Notes under the pieces: model-generated
What the model saw: the letters and a program-made list of their open reading frames with translations, nothing else
Database searches by the model: none
What the model was told of the DNA's origin: nothing
Part shown: positions 1-12,641 of the stretch, piece by piece
How the letters are laid out: each line of letters begins with the position of its first letter
Numbering within the stretch: position 1 is the stretch's first letter
Translations under genes and position numbers: made by a program
Assembly: GCF_018873765.1 (NCBI RefSeq)
Contig: NC_057925.1
Location: 58,416,970 to 58,480,969, forward strand
Direction of reading: 5' to 3'
DNA: 64,000 nt
Source of the DNA: Telopea speciosissima
Lineage: Eukaryota; Streptophyta; Magnoliopsida; Proteales; Proteaceae

Positions 1-1947
1 ATTATTCGATTCTCTTTCTCTCTATTCCCCCCCCCCACCCCCCACCCCCCACTTTACATCAACTAGTGTTTTAGATGTATAACTCCAATCATAAAATTAT
101 CAGTTTTGATAGGTGTCTCTCTGTTATCTGCAATTTCTGTGTTATCCAATGCAAATGTTCTCCAAGTTGTGCAATCTGGAGGGTATCTATAGGTCACAGG
201 TAAAATATGGTTTGCCCTGAAACCATTAATAATGGTTGGGTTTGGCCTTTCTGAATTCTTAGTATGTGACATTCATATGTATTTCATGAACCCTATTTTC
301 ACCAAGCAGTTTTTTTTGAAGTGATCATATAGCACCAAAACAGAATCCCAATAAAATTTCAAAATATAATGCCACTTAAAATTAACAACCACTTATAGTT
401 TTACTTGAAATGTATAACAAGACATTTGGTCGTTCTAACACAGAAAAACTTGAGAAGACCCCAATCTTTATTATTGAGATCTTTGCATTCAATGCATGAA
501 ACAGAGATTTGATCTTTAAACTCCAAATTTTTGTAACAACTAAAAAGACCTAATACAGTGACAGCTTTTTCTTCTTCAAAACAACACGAAATAAGAAGCA
601 ACCATTTCTAGGGCCTCTTGACATCAAAATATAGAAACTGAAACCTACCCATGATGCAGAAAACACAACGAAAGAACAATCAAACAACCACAACGCAAGG
701 ATATACGTGGTTCGGCAAGGTGCCTACGTCCACGGTGAGATGAGAACATCTTCACTAGCAATGGAGAATAAAGGGTTACAAGCTCACTTCCTCCCAGCTC
801 TCTGGTTACAAAGAATTCCCTCTTAACCCTAAATTACCCAATCGCTATCAATTTAAAGGGATCGAAAAACATAGAGATACAATCCTCAACACAAAATTGA
901 TGTTGTGATCTAATGAAGAAGGAAACACATTAATCTCATATTCAGGTGAGATAAGAGGCAGACTGCTGCAAATGGATCAGTAGGGTGACAAACTCCAAAT
1001 CTCTAAAACTTCAGGGTCAGAATGATAGAGAACCTCTAGCACCAAATAAGATTATTGTGAGAACATTCATTGCAATCCATGACATGCACTTGTTAATTTG
1101 CTCGATGCATCCTTAAACAGATCCAGGAATTCAACATTGATAACAGCAACACCATATCACCAGTCAATCCGAAAGGGGGCTTGATCGACAATCCCGAATT
1201 CAATTTGGATACGAAGCCTAGAGTTCCTGAGCCGACACTTAACGCAACTCTTTTTAGCCAATATGACTTTTTTGCCAGAGCTTGCCTTGTCCATGAATAC
1301 CTCTTCTCCTCAGCACCACAACCATCTATCAACATGTGTGGTACTAGATGGTTTATTTCACCACTTCCATTTAAACTTGTAAAGCTAGATGGTTTTATCA
1401 ACTGCAAGCATCAAGAGATTATCTATATAATTGGTATAGAGAAGTTGGCATGTCAAGGTAGACATATTTATTACCGTCTCTTATAAAACAATGACCATTA
1501 AATAAAGGACAAGAGATACAAACTAAGACTGAAACTCTACCTTCAATGTCACTTGAATGTGTTATAAAGGTTTGTAATAGGTTTTTGTTCATATCCAGAA
1601 AATCATTTCATCATCGATCACGAACAAAGCTCTGTCAGCAACCTCAATTTCAATTAGGATAAAGAGGCATGATGTTGCTGAACCCAAATAGGCAATTATT
1701 CACCTTGCTTTGTGATTTCAATGTCAATATTATGTTATACCTACAAATATATTAGCATCAATCATAGTGGATAAGAAAGTGGATTCACAGGCCAAGTCAA
1801 TATATGAGAAAATGTTATATAAACTACAGAGACTTTAGATATTGTAGGGATATGTGATTTCTGTCTCTCCCATGAATTTGTAACTATCTAAGGCAAGTAA
1901 TTTTGAAAACTAAGTAATACATATTATCAACCAACTTAAATGAACAC
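1..1947. other. Gene-poor left edge
   Basis: I see no supportable gene here. Positions 27-52 are a C-rich run that would be G-rich on the minus strand. Around 700-860 there is a stretch of the kind often repeated in plant genomes (a 'tacgtggttcggc' core followed by 'cctacgtccacgg'), which I cannot assign to a family. Overlapping open frames on both strands at 1093-1486 show no domain I recognise and no splice context. Confidence 0.5.
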
Positions 1948-2670
1948 TGATACATCCAAGATTCACTGAACCAGTCAACGGCTGCCATGTGTCACAAAGC
2001 GACCCGTTCCAGAACCAAGGAGAACCAACCGGGGGTCCCACCCGGGCGCGGCATGCACCCAGGCACGGCCTCACCCAGGCGTGGTCTCACACCCAGGCCG
2101 GCTTGCACCCAGGCGCGGCCTCTCACCCAGGCGTGGTCTCACACGCAGGCGCGACATCGTGGACGCAGATGTGATGTACACGGACACCGAGGCCGCTCGT
2201 TTATGACCCAATCGTGTCACTGCAGACTTATGCCACCACCAGGACTTTGGACAACGCTTAGAAGTCACGTCACCCAGACGGATTCAAGCACCAATGACGT
2301 TATCACCACACGTGAGTATCTATCCGCCAAGGATCTTGATACCACCAGGACACTCCCTCCCGTGGGGAGATGGCCAATCAGGATAGAGCCCTGCTACCCA
2401 GAGCCTCTATTCACTCAACGACACACTCGCCATCAAACTGGGACTCTCCATATCGTCATACTCCACTATAAAAGGAAAGGTACACCACCCTCAGGAGGGA
2501 GAGAAAAAAGAACTCATATTGAATTCTACATTCATCTGTTTGCTCAGGAGATCTAACTTTGGCATCGGAGAGCCCTAGGCCGGAACCACACCGGTTCTCT
2601 CTGTTGACCCCTTGGTTCACTTGCAGGTGACGGCACTCGCAGGACCGCTCGGCGATTTCTTGACGCAACA
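1948..2670 (+). mobile_element. Solo LTR of an LTR retrotransposon, probably Ty3/gypsy
   Basis: A 723-bp sequence begins TGATACATCC and ends GACGCAACA, flanked on both sides by the 5-bp duplication AACAC (1943-1947 and 2671-2675). A TATA-like ACTATAAAAGG sits near 2462, followed by a GC-richer R/U5-like stretch. The interior at 2038-2160 is a short-period GC-rich repeat built on 'cccaggcg'. No second LTR or coding interior is nearby, so this is a solo LTR left by recombination between the two ends of an element. The exact target duplication suggests a fairly young insertion. The gypsy assignment rests on general LTR style, not on coding sequence. Confidence 0.82.
2038..2160 (+). repeat. GC-rich degenerate minisatellite inside the solo LTR
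   Basis: About seven degenerate repeats built on 'cacccaggcgyggcctca' form the GC-richest part of the first 10 kb. They probably belong to the U3 region of the LTR. Confidence 0.6.
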
Positions 2671-2675
2671 AACAC

Positions 2676-4571
2676 AAATATATTTCCATAAGAAAATATG
2701 AAATCTATAAGGTTCGCATCTTTTAGATGAAGATAGGAACATAGTAGCATTTAACCAGATAAGTGGGTAGTAATGAACAAACAAGGAGCTAAAGTTCAAG
2801 AGAGTCCTACAAGCATCTAACCTTTTTATTTGATATAATGGGATAAAGTCCACATTCAACCTCAAGAGGTAACTGTTCGGCCTTACTAGAATCTCAGTCC
2901 GATTGATATAATGAATATATTTTCTTCTAGCTTAATTCAATGCAAAGCGAAGAACCTTACCAGGGCTTGACATGATGCAAATCCTTTTGAAAGAGATGGT
3001 TGCCTGACCCACACTTATTAGCATCATCAACCACTTTGTCAATCAACAAAGGATGTGAGAAGTGTCTTGGAAATCTCAGGAGACATCAAACATCTTGGAA
3101 ATGAACCTATTTCATTCAAATCATATTTCAGTTGAAGTATGAATGAAAATATTTTGATAGAGGCTTCATCTTGGGTCAACACTTTTAAGGTGATTTGAGA
3201 GTCAAATGAATCCAAATGAAATCTCCCAACAGTGTCTTTGGGTTGATATTTATATTTACCTACTTTGATTGCGCATGCACACACAGACACATATTGAAGT
3301 CAGATTTCTTTTTTATCAGGCGTCATAATCTCCATTTTTAACTTGGATAGATGAACATTGATTTGGAAGATAAAACAACGGGTGAAATTTTATAAAATTA
3401 TAAATCCATTGTAAAAAAAAATTTCATCAATCAGATGATATGCCCCTTGATTTTCAGTGAGAATCAGTTTAAAGGAATAACTTTGGTCTGAGGCTATGAA
3501 ATGGTAGAATATTAGAATATATTGTGGTTGTAATGACTTGCAATGTATGGAAAGGATAAAAAAAAGTTTAAAAAAAAAATTGAACTAAATAACATGATTT
3601 ACATAAAATAAAAATGATAGAAAATAAAACTGAACAGTATATATAAGATTGTATTCAGAGTGGTAAATGTAAAAAGTTTGGAATACGGTGGTTGTGATCT
3701 GGTGGATGCCTCTGTCACATCTCCTGAATTCCTCTAAAATGAAACGAAATAATTAATGGAAAATTTTAAAATAAATCAAGTACAACTAAAATAATATAGG
3801 GGGAAAAAACCTATAAACTAAGACAAAATCCGAGAGATCTGTGAAAATTCAGAACTTACTAAAGAAATAAATATGAGGCAGTAGAAACAATTTAAAACAT
3901 GCAAATTGGAATATTCAAAACAAAATGGTTAATAAGATTTCTAAAGAAAATGACATTCTTAAAAATAATCAAGTGGAAGCAGAAGAACATTTTGTATATA
4001 TCACTTAAAAAAAAACACTTTGAGCTCAAACTGAAATCTAGTCAAGAAAAATAATGAAAACAAAATTTTGCTATAAAAAATGACCAAAGAAAACGAAGAG
4101 GGGAGGGGGGAGGAGGTAGGGAAGAGAGAGACTATGAAAAAGCATTCTTTGATTTTTATAAAAAAAAAACCCTAAAAAGCAAAGGGAGAATATTCACATT
4201 GAAACCATTTTCTAACGTTATTTCTATTTACATATGAAGAAAAAAAATATTTCTTACTCACCTCCTTAAAATTTTCCTGTTGTACGTTTGGATGCGAAGA
4301 GGACAACGCATCACAAGTGATGGACTTGTTCCAATAATACTGGTTCCTTGCAATTTCTCTTCTGCAAGTTAGAAGCCAAAAAAGCAAAGAAGATCAAGAA
4401 GCTATCATTTTCCTACACAAAAATTGAAGGAGAAAAAAAAAAAGACGGGGAGAATGGGGGAGAGATAAAGAGAGAGATGGCCGACCTGAAGAAGTGAGAA
4501 GTGTAATTATCTTTCAACGTTCGTTTGGTATAATCTTCAACTAAAGAGGCTTGAAAGGTTGGTAGTAGCTG
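2676..4571. other. AT-rich intergenic DNA downstream of the NLR relic
   Basis: No gene or structured element is visible. The stretch is AT-rich with many short homopolymer runs and a purine-rich patch at 4090-4130. It lies on the 3' side of the minus-strand NB-LRR pseudogene and would include any old 3' UTR. Confidence 0.5.
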
Positions 4572-7500
4572 CTAGGAGTGGATTATGAATCTTTCATAAG
4601 ACCTCAAATCCCTAGGAAGAGACAGATTAGGACATCTTGAAATTTCTAGTCCACCACGCGATGCGAGGTCTCCGAGTCCATAGGGTAATGCTCTCAAACA
4701 TGGACAATTATCAATTCCCAGCATGTTTAGTGAGGTGAGGTTCCGAATCCCTTTTGGCAGAGACGTTAAGTTGGAGCAATCCTCAATCTTAAGCTCTCGA
4801 AGCAATGAGAGACTTCCCAAACCAGATGGTAATGTCTTCATACCCGGACATTTCGAAATGCTTAGCGTTTCTAGTGAAGTGACGTGCCGAAACCCTTTTG
4901 GCAGAGACGTCAAGTTGGAGCAATCCTCAATCTCAAGCTCTCGAAGCAATGAGATACTTCCCAAACCAGATGGTAGTGTCTTCATACCCGGACATTTCGA
5001 AATGCTTAGCGTTTCTAGTGAAGTGAGATGCCGAATTCCTTCTGGCAGAGACGATAAATTGGAGCAATCCTTAATCTTAAGCTCTTCAAGCCATGAAAGA
5101 CTTCCCAAACCAGATGGTAATGTCTTCATACCTGGACATTCCAAAAATTTTAGCATTTCTAGTGAAGTGAGGTGTCGGATCCCTTCTGGCAGAGACGATA
5201 AATTGGAGCAATCCTTAATCTCAAGCCTTTCAAGAGATGAAAGACTTCCCAAGCCATCTGGTAATGTCGTCAGACCCGGATAATCCCAAATGTCTAGTGT
5301 AATTAGTGAAGTGAGGTGCCAAATCACTTCTGGCAGAGACGATAAATTTGAGCAACGCCCAATCTCAAGCTCTTCAAGAGATGAGAGACTTCCCAAGCCA
5401 TCCGGTAATGTCTTCAGACCCGGACATTCCTGAATACTCAGAGTTTTTAGTGAAGTGAGGTGTCGGATCCCTTCTGGCAGAGACAATAAATTGGAGCAAC
5501 TCCAAATCTTGAGATCTTCAAGAGATGAGAGACTTCCCAAGCCATCCGGTAATGTCTTCAGACACGGACATTCCAAAATTCTCAGAGTTTTTAGTGAAGT
5601 GAGGTGTCGAATCCCTTCTGGCAGAGACGACAGATTTGGGAAATTTCTAATTTCAATCACTTTAAGCAATGTGAGATTTATCAAGCTCTCGGGAAATTGA
5701 TTGACCCCGTCGAAATTCGAAATCCACAGCTGTTCCAATGCAGTGAGGTTTCCCAAGCCCTCAGGCAACGTATGGAGGTTGTTGCACCCCTGAACTGACA
5801 GTGATTTCAATGCAGTCAGGTGTTGAATCCCTTCTGGCAGACACGATAAATTAGAACAATCCTTAATCTCAAGCACTTGAAGCTATGAAAGGTTTCCCAG
5901 GCCCATAGGTAATGTTGTCAAGCCTCGACAATTCCAAATTTTTAGCCGTTTTAGCACAATGAGGTGTCGAATCTCTTTCGGTAGAGATGTCAACTCCTCA
6001 CTACAGTTGGAAATGTGAAACTCAGAAAGTAACTTGAGATTGTCAAAGAAGCAATCTGGAAATCTCACAAGACCTGGACAGTTTATAATGTGTAGCTCTT
6101 CTAGTGTTGCAGGAGCAGGGCAATCAGGCAAAGACACCAATTTTTCAAGACCTTGGATTTTCAATTTTCGGAGAGAGGTCATGAGATGATGTTGTGTTCT
6201 CCCCACCAGCGAAGAAAGCATTGGCACTGTTGTCAGCTTATCGCACTGAATTAACTCCAAGTGGGTGAGACGTGGAAACATCGAAGACAGCAAATGCAAA
6301 TGATTATCATCAAATGCTGTTGCTGCCCCTTCTTCTTCTGCTGCTGCTGGTGCTTCTTTCTCTTCTTCTATTACTGAGATTGTCCACCTCTCCAGATTTT
6401 TCATAGATTGGAGTTCCAAGTTTTTCTAGCATTGGAAATAGCACCATTAATCCTAATGGTTTTCCTTCTTCTTCTCCTCTCTTGCCCCTCACAGTCACCA
6501 CCACTTTATTGTATATAGACTCCAAGGCATCTAAGTTTTTCAGATAGAGACGCCTAAGGCAAGGGAATTCTTCACCAATGAGTAGCAAACATTTGAGATT
6601 ACAACAATATGTTATCTGAAGTTCCACTAGATTTGGGAGAAGGGAAGAAGAATGTATCATCCAATGTGGCATCTTGACGCCTTTGTAACTTCGAATTGTC
6701 AATGTCTTAAGATTTGGGTGCGGCTGGAGATTCCCCAACACTAGAAGAACTTGTTCATCTTGACCAATATCCCAATCTTCCCAACTCAAAGTCAAAGATT
6801 GAAGCTCCAACTTGTCCTTCAAATTTGCTTCCTCCGCATCTCTGGCATCTCTCACATTTCCAAGCCTTGTGATGACTAATTCCCCTCGGAGCTGGTTTAG
6901 TCCATGCAACTCCCCAAGCCCACCAACACCCATTTTTTTATTCATCTTTTCCTTTCTTCTTCTTCTTCTGTCATCATTTGGGACTGGTGGGTCGCCCACA
7001 ATGAAAAATCCCAAAGTCTGAAGAGAAGTCAACTGCCCCAACCCACGTGGCATGTATTTCAGATCATGAAATGCATCATCATCCAACTCAAGATGTCTAA
7101 GGCTAACCATTTTGGTCATATCAGTAGGCCACTCCTTAAATTTCTCACAACCCTCAAGTCTTAATGTTTGCAGATTATATAACCTACAAATAGAATTAGG
7201 GAGTGCTTCGAAAGGACTTTGGGAGAGGTCAAGGTACCTTAATAGTTGCAGCTGGTAACCTCCTCCTATCGAACTCGACACTTCTTCCAATCCTAAATAG
7301 CTTAAGTCTAACACGCGCAACCCTCGAAAACGTGAGACAAATCCAATGCTGCTGCTGCTGCTAATTCCCAACTCGATTGCCCAGAAAATGTCCGTAACTT
7401 TTGGGCATTGTCGTCATTAATGGATATCGCATCATGCACATTTCCATGAGACACAACCACCATGTGTCTGATTCCCTCAGGTATAGATATCATTAATGGA

Positions 7501-9165
7501 GGACTACTACTACTATTTCTTGAGGAAGAGGAGGAATACTCTTCTTCTACCTGCTCACACCATTCCTTCCCTGCAACCGATCATGCAAGACTATGCACCA
7601 GGTCATGCATTTTGCATGAGATGATGTTTCCAAGCACATCATCCTCTGTTTCCTCTTGGAAGAATGATCTCCATAATAATTCCCTGAAATACACATACCC
7701 AATGTCTTCTAATGACCTTGTATTGTGACTTCCTCCTCCTCCTCCTCTATGTGGTGGTGGTGGTTGGATGAACCCATGAGCCATCCACTGATGGATCAAA
7801 TCAGGAACATCTATTTGATGATCTTGTGGGAAAATAGAACAATAGGCAAAGCATTGCTTCAAATGAGATGGTAGGTGGTTGTATCTTATCCTTAAAGCAG
7901 GTAGTATTTCTCCTTCTTCTAGGTTCCAAATTTCTGTATTTAGGACATCCAACCAATCCTTTTTGTTTCTTTTTAGGCGCAACAAACTTCCAAGTGCCTT
8001 TGCAGCCAAAGGCACTCCTCCACACTTTTTCACTATATACTTCTCTATCTCCACTAGATCAGGATGGTTTGCTACCTCGTTATTTCCTTTCCCAAACGCC
8101 CGTTCATTGAATAATGATTCACAATCCTTTTCATTTAAACCTCCCAATTTGTACACAAATTTAATTGGTTGCATGATTGATGCAACCACTTGATTACGGG
8201 TGGTTACCATGATCATACTTCCACTTGCCCCGCCTAATAACAGTTTTCTTAAATTCTCCCATTTACCAGGATTTTTTTCGTTCCAGACATCGACAAGCAA
8301 ATATCTCTTTCCAGATAGTTTTTCCATGAGTTTTGATTTTGCTTGATTTCCTCCCAAATCACCACAGTTATCAATGGTTAAGGATTCTAGAATTTTCTTA
8401 ACAAGGCGCACAACATCAAAATCAAACGAGACACACCCACATTCGCAACTCAAAATGAGTCTCGACTCTTTCATCATTATAAACATACTGAGCAAGTGTG
8501 GTCTTCCCTAAACCACCAATCCCAATTATGGGAATCACCATGAAACTATTCTCTTCATTATTGCCACCACCACCACCACCACCTGATGAAGTTAACAATA
8601 ATTCAACTACATCTTTTCTATTTTGGTCTCTTCCCAAGATCTCAGATTCAGCTACAATGGGGTCAGTATGCCTCCTATCGTCATTATAGATGTCCATATC
8701 TTCTTCACTTTGAAGATTTGTAAATTGAAATGCGGCTGCCACACCATCCTTCTGAATATGATCTAACCTCTCTAAAATATCCCTTATTCTATGACCCATT
8801 TTCAAACGAAATACAAGTGGATTATTTGAACGCGAAAAGCTTCTGCGTACCTGTTTTAGTACCATGTTGTTGTTTTGAAGCTCCTCGACTTTCTCTCGCA
8901 AGGCTTTTGTTGCGAATTCATCCAACACATCTTCAGCATCGTAAGCAACATTTTTAAGCTTTAGCAACCAGTCTTTGACCGAATGGTTCATTGCACCCTT
9001 GGTCTCCGCGTCCAGTAATATGGCATTGATTGTGGATAAAGAGCCCTCAAGCTACCTCAGTTCCTTTTTAACTCCTGATGCAAGTTCGATTTCTGGGGCG
9101 AGGAGGAGGGAGCCCAGACCCACTATGATTTTGCTTGTAAGATTGTAAAGGACTGCTTCTGCCAT
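4572..9165 (-). pseudogene. CC-NB-LRR (RGA-like) disease-resistance gene, inactivated
   Basis: CNL proteins are intracellular immune receptors: a coiled coil, an ATP-binding NB-ARC switch and a leucine-rich repeat sensor. Reading the minus strand from ATG at 9165 gives an Rx_N-type start (MAEAVLYNLTSKIIVGLGSL), the EDVLDEF core near 8940, a P-loop GIGGLGKTT near 8510, GGVPLAAKALG near 8010, CFAYCSIFPQD near 7840 and MHD (KMHDLVHSLA) near 7600. A single-exon LRR region of about 900 codons follows. I see these lesions: TAG at 9052-9054 (codon 38); a frameshift of about 2 bp in a GT run near 8433; loss of two residues from the kinase-2 motif (LLVDVW where LLVLDDVW is expected) near 8290; TGA at 7581-7583; a frameshift in an AGC repeat near 7360; another near 6412; and TAG at 5883-5885. 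Coding similarity persists throughout, so the death is fairly recent. Production of a working receptor is very unlikely. Confidence 0.93.
4700..5680 (-). repeat. 144-bp higher-order tandem repeat in the LRR region
   Basis: The 3' half of the NB-LRR relic is an array of about seven near-identical 144-bp units, each encoding two 24-residue LRRs of the types SLPEGIRHLTSLxxL and TLPxGLGSLSxLxxL. Identity is highest at 4720-5290. This points to recent expansion by unequal exchange within the gene. The open frame through the array (434 codons) is intact although the gene upstream is broken. Confidence 0.85.
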
Positions 9166-9670
9166 CCTTAATTTCTTGGTTACTGGTTATGAAGGCCAAT
9201 TAAAGATCTCCTCCTGAACTTAATAGCCGGAAAACACAATTGTAAAAAAACAGAGGATTCGAAGATCGAAGAAATTAAAAATGGGAAATTGAATAGATAG
9301 CTGACAATAGGAAATTTATAGAAATTAAGAGAGATCTCATTAATGGACAATTGCTATAGAAAGAGGGATTGAATTGAAGGAAATTTATAGAAAGAGAGAT
9401 AAAAATGGACAATTGCTATTGGGTTCCTCTCATGCGGAGGAGGGGACCCACACTAAGGTGTCTTTCTTGGTTTGGAATGCCAAAGAAAGAGCTCCTAAAC
9501 TTTATCCTCTTGCTTCTTTTTCTAAAGCAATCTATCTATCTAATGCTTTTATCATGCCTTTCCCATGTTCTCTAAAGAATATGAAAACAAAAAAAACTTA
9601 GTGAACGCATTAAGAACTCGCCCATGATGGCCTCTAAGTCCTAATGAGTAATGGGTAATGAGGCCCACCT

Positions 9671-9764
9671 CTGTATATCCGCCATTCCATGGTCCTAAAA
9701 GTCGATTAACTTTTTGGGATTGGTGTGTGGTTTATGTGATTACACTTTCATTGAAAAAAAAAAA
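9671..9764 (+). mobile_element. Short retroposon with poly(A) tail (SINE-like)
   Basis: A 94-bp body ends in a 12-A run. It is flanked by the 13-bp direct repeats atgaggcccacct (9658-9670) and atgaagcccacct (9765-9777), the mark of target-primed insertion. The body shares its last ~80 bp ('tgtatatccgccattcca' through 'gtgattacactttcatt') with the insertion at 43761-43940, so it belongs to a family present at least twice here. It is probably 5'-truncated. Confidence 0.75.
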
Positions 9765-9912
9765 ATGAAGCCCACCTGCCATTTTTTTCTTTCTTCTGAA
9801 ACTTACAATATTAATTGAGGATTCACATGAACAATATGTGAATCCTAAACCAGGTGGTCAAGGTTCGAATCATGGAAACCTCAGATTGCGTTCTCTGTTC
9901 CTTACTACGTAA

Positions 9913-10612
9913 GGGTGTAATTGGTCTGGAATCGGTTATACGGTTCGGATTCAGTTCGGTTACAAGAGTGTTGGTGTTATTTGAAACCAAAACCGAGAAT
10001 CAAATTGGTTCTGAAATTTGATGCTCAAATTGAATTTGTTCGATTCGGTTTTAGTATTTATTCGGTTTCAATTTTTGGTTATATTCAATTCCTATACGGT
10101 TTGGTTTTAGTTTCTATACTCAATCCATATACTATAATATACAATATACAGCATAATATATTATTATATTATAGGGAGAAAGTTCTCTGTCCGGGAGTGT
10201 GGCCTATGCCAGCACTCCCATGAGTCTATCTCTCTCCTCTCCATATGAAAAGACACATTAGCCCCCTTGTTTTGAGGAGGAGAGAGATAGACACATGGGA
10301 GTGCTGGCGTAGGCCACACTCTCGGACAGAGAACTACTCCCCTATATTATAATATAGTATATTGTCATTATAAAATCTAATACTAATAGTAGTAATATAT
10401 ATTATAATATATTAAAGTAATAAATATTTATATACTAGTATCCAAATTCAGTTTGATTTTGGTTCTAAAATTCAGTTCCTATGTTGGATCCAGAACCGAA
10501 TCGAGAACCAAATCAGTTCTAAGATCTGATACTCAAACCTTATTCGAATTTTATTTGGTTCAAATTGGTTTGGCTTATTCGAGTTTTCGATTCGGGTTCG
10601 AATTTGACACCC
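9913..10612. mobile_element. Non-autonomous hAT-like element, AT-rich
   Basis: The segment starts GGGTGTAATTGG and ends TTTGACACCC, with short inverted ends of the GGGTGT type common in plant hAT MITEs. The interior is rich in 'cggttcggtt' and related motifs. No clear target duplication was found. It hosts the foldback MITE at 10174-10342. It has no coding capacity. Confidence 0.45.
10174..10342. mobile_element. Foldback MITE, GGGAAAAAG family, copy 1 (MULE-like)
   Basis: 169 bp that folds back almost entirely on itself (left arm 'agtgtggcctatgccagcac', matching right arm), bounded by GGGAGAAAG and CTACTCCCC. The 9-bp target duplication TATATTATA lies at 10165-10173 and 10343-10351. Nine-base duplications and G-rich ends point to Mutator-like elements. 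Three more copies lie at 33814, 48964 and 49265. Confidence 0.88.
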
Positions 10613-10646
10613 ATACTTCCTAGATCCTCCAGTAGTGGGGGATCCA

Positions 10647-10821
10647 GATCCTCTACTGCCTTGCTGCCCGGCAAGACCGTACTGCCCAGACACGGTGTTG
10701 CGCGCAATATCCGCCTTACCTCTGCCCAAACGTCTTGCCCAAGTGGGGGTAAGGCGGTCTTTGCACGCAACACTGTGTCTGGGCAACACGGTCCTGCCGG
10801 GCAGCTCGGCAGTAGAGGATC
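10647..10821. mobile_element. Foldback MITE, GATCCTCTAC family
   Basis: Inverted arms GATCCTCTACTGCC (10647-10660) and GGCAGTAGAGGATC (10808-10821) continue inward for about 80 bp with few mismatches (around 'cccagacac' and 'aaggcgg'), giving a long GC-rich hairpin unlike its AT-rich surroundings. Related ends occur at 14237-14358 and 46829-46981. Confidence 0.75.
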
Positions 10822-11272
10822 CAAATTCAATAGTGGGAGCCTTGTGCCCTAGATATGTCCCTTGTTTTTTTTTTAAATGAACAATATGCCACATAGCATG
10901 TTAGATGAGGCCCATATCCTGTGAACATCTGAAAATCTCCTACCCACCTGTCAAGTCTTAACGCACTTAGAGCTGTCCAAGTGGCAAAACATAGATTTAA
11001 AAACCCAGGTTTATGTTAGGGCTACTGGAGCTTACATATCAAACACAAACATACATGAGAGGATCTTTGATTGAATTAAGTTTGAAATTTGATATATGAT
11101 TAATCCAGATCCCCGAGTAGAAACACCACATCGTACTACCATCTAAAAAAATTATGTATGAACTATGAACCAGATAAACTAATGTGATTGGGCCATAAAA
11201 CGTCAATTTCTCTGAATATAAATAAATAAAAAGAACAAAAAAAAATAGAGGATAATGAGCCTACTTTGATTT

Positions 11273-11408
11273 GCTTTAATGCTTTAATGCTTTAATGCTT
11301 TAATGCTTTAATGCTTTAATGCTTTAATGCTTTAATGCTTTACTGCTTTAATGTTGTAATGCTTTTTTTTTTTTTGGTATAAATGCTGTAATGCTTTAAT
11401 GCTTTAAT
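11273..11408 (+). repeat. (GCTTTAAT)n octanucleotide array
   Basis: About nine uninterrupted copies of the 8-bp unit GCTTTAAT, then variant units, a T-run at 11363-11375 and two or three more units. It is probably a replication-slippage array. Confidence 0.95.
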
Positions 11409-12484
11409 CACTTTAATAATATTTTGTTCTTCAAAAATAAAAAGAAAAACAACAAAGTGAAATAATTAGAATATCTATTTTGGAGGGTAAGGATTAGAGC
11501 ATCTTTGTGAGACAGGGAGATACATGTAGGGATTAGAAAAATCTAATAGGGTGTGCTCCATTTAAACTAACCTTTCATCTCAACAGCTAAAGGTAACAAA
11601 ACTAAAGTTTTTGGACGAAGGAAAGAAGCAAGAGCAAAAAAAGAAAATTACTCGGTGCCCCTCAATTCCATCATGACTACGGCCTTCCTTTTTAATGGTG
11701 GTCCCTTCTCTATGAGATGGTGAAATTGGAAATTAGCGCCCCGGAATCACAAATGTCCAGCCACCTTGATTCTCAGAAATTCATATCTAAGGGATGTCAT
11801 TTAGTCGGTCATGCTTCTGCAAGATTCGAGTAGAGGAAGAAGACATGGGTTCTTGAGAATTAGTTTGCTGGCTATTGATTTGCTCATCGATCAAGAGAAA
11901 TCCCAATCTTGAGTCCCCTTAGCTAGGCCCAGCCCGGCCTTGACTAAGAGCCAGAAAAATCCAACTCTGACCCGTCCCCAGGGTCGGGTCGGGCTGATTC
12001 TGATTGGTCCTGACCATAGGGGGACGAGAGATGCATGGTTTGACTAGGCTGGGAAAAAGAAGAAGAAGGTAGAAAGAAAGAAAGAAGAAAATTCTGATCC
12101 GGTTGGTAATCTGAAATCCTGAAACGAAGTGGCTCTAGATGAAGGGGAACAAAAAGAAGAAATAATAATAAGAATAAGAAGAATAGGAAGAAGAAGAAGA
12201 CAGGTTCGGGTTGGGCTGGGTCGGGCTCAACCTAAGACCTCAACCCTGGCCTGGCACAATCTTGACTCAGGGCCAAAAAATTCCCAACCCTAACCTGCCC
12301 TCAGGGTCAGGGTATCTCAACTCAGGCCTTGCTCGGGCTCAGGGCGAGCTCGGGCCGTCAGGGCCAAACTTACACCCCTAAGAGAGATTGTCAAAACAAA
12401 ATTAGATGGTTGGAATGTGAGAGAGCATGGGAAAAGCATCTCTGTATTGTCATTGTGGGTTTTTTTCTTTGCTAAATAAATATA
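11409..12484. other. Intergenic DNA with a degenerate GC-skewed repeat
   Basis: No gene found. The part from about 11880 to 12370 is a patchwork of 'gggtcgggct' and 'ggctcaaccc' motifs ending 'cttacacccctaa', resembling the edge of a hAT-like element. Purine-rich runs (aag/aga) occupy 12058-12200. Confidence 0.4.
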
Positions 12485-12641
12485 GGGGAAGAGTTTTATG
12501 TCTAGGAGCAAGACCCCTGCACTAGGAGAGCACACATAAGCATTAAAAGGGGTGGAATTTCTGCCTTTCATGGGACGAGATGATCATTTTGGCCCTGTGT
12601 CTAGGCGCAAGAGCTACGCTTTCAACCAAGTTATTTTTCCT
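12485..12641. mobile_element. Small MITE with exact 9-bp target duplication
   Basis: 157 bp starting GGGGAAGAG and ending TTTTTCCT, flanked by ATAAATATA at 12476-12484 and 12642-12650. The body contains two similar blocks in direct orientation ('gtctaggagcaag' and 'gtctaggcgcaag'). The 9-bp duplication and GGG/CCC-type ends place it with the MULE-like MITEs of this window. Confidence 0.72.

Noticed and set aside
1093-1486. Overlapping ~100-codon open frames on both strands
   Set aside because: No recognisable domain, no splice context and no second copy to test conservation; mirror frames on opposite strands are expected by chance.
1987-2556. 189-codon open frame on the plus strand
   Set aside because: Lies inside the solo LTR and is an effect of its GC-rich repeat.
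4723-5700. Plus-strand open frames rich in 'RIPSGRD'
   Set aside because: Antisense to the LRR array of the NB-LRR relic; the periodicity comes from the LRR repeat.
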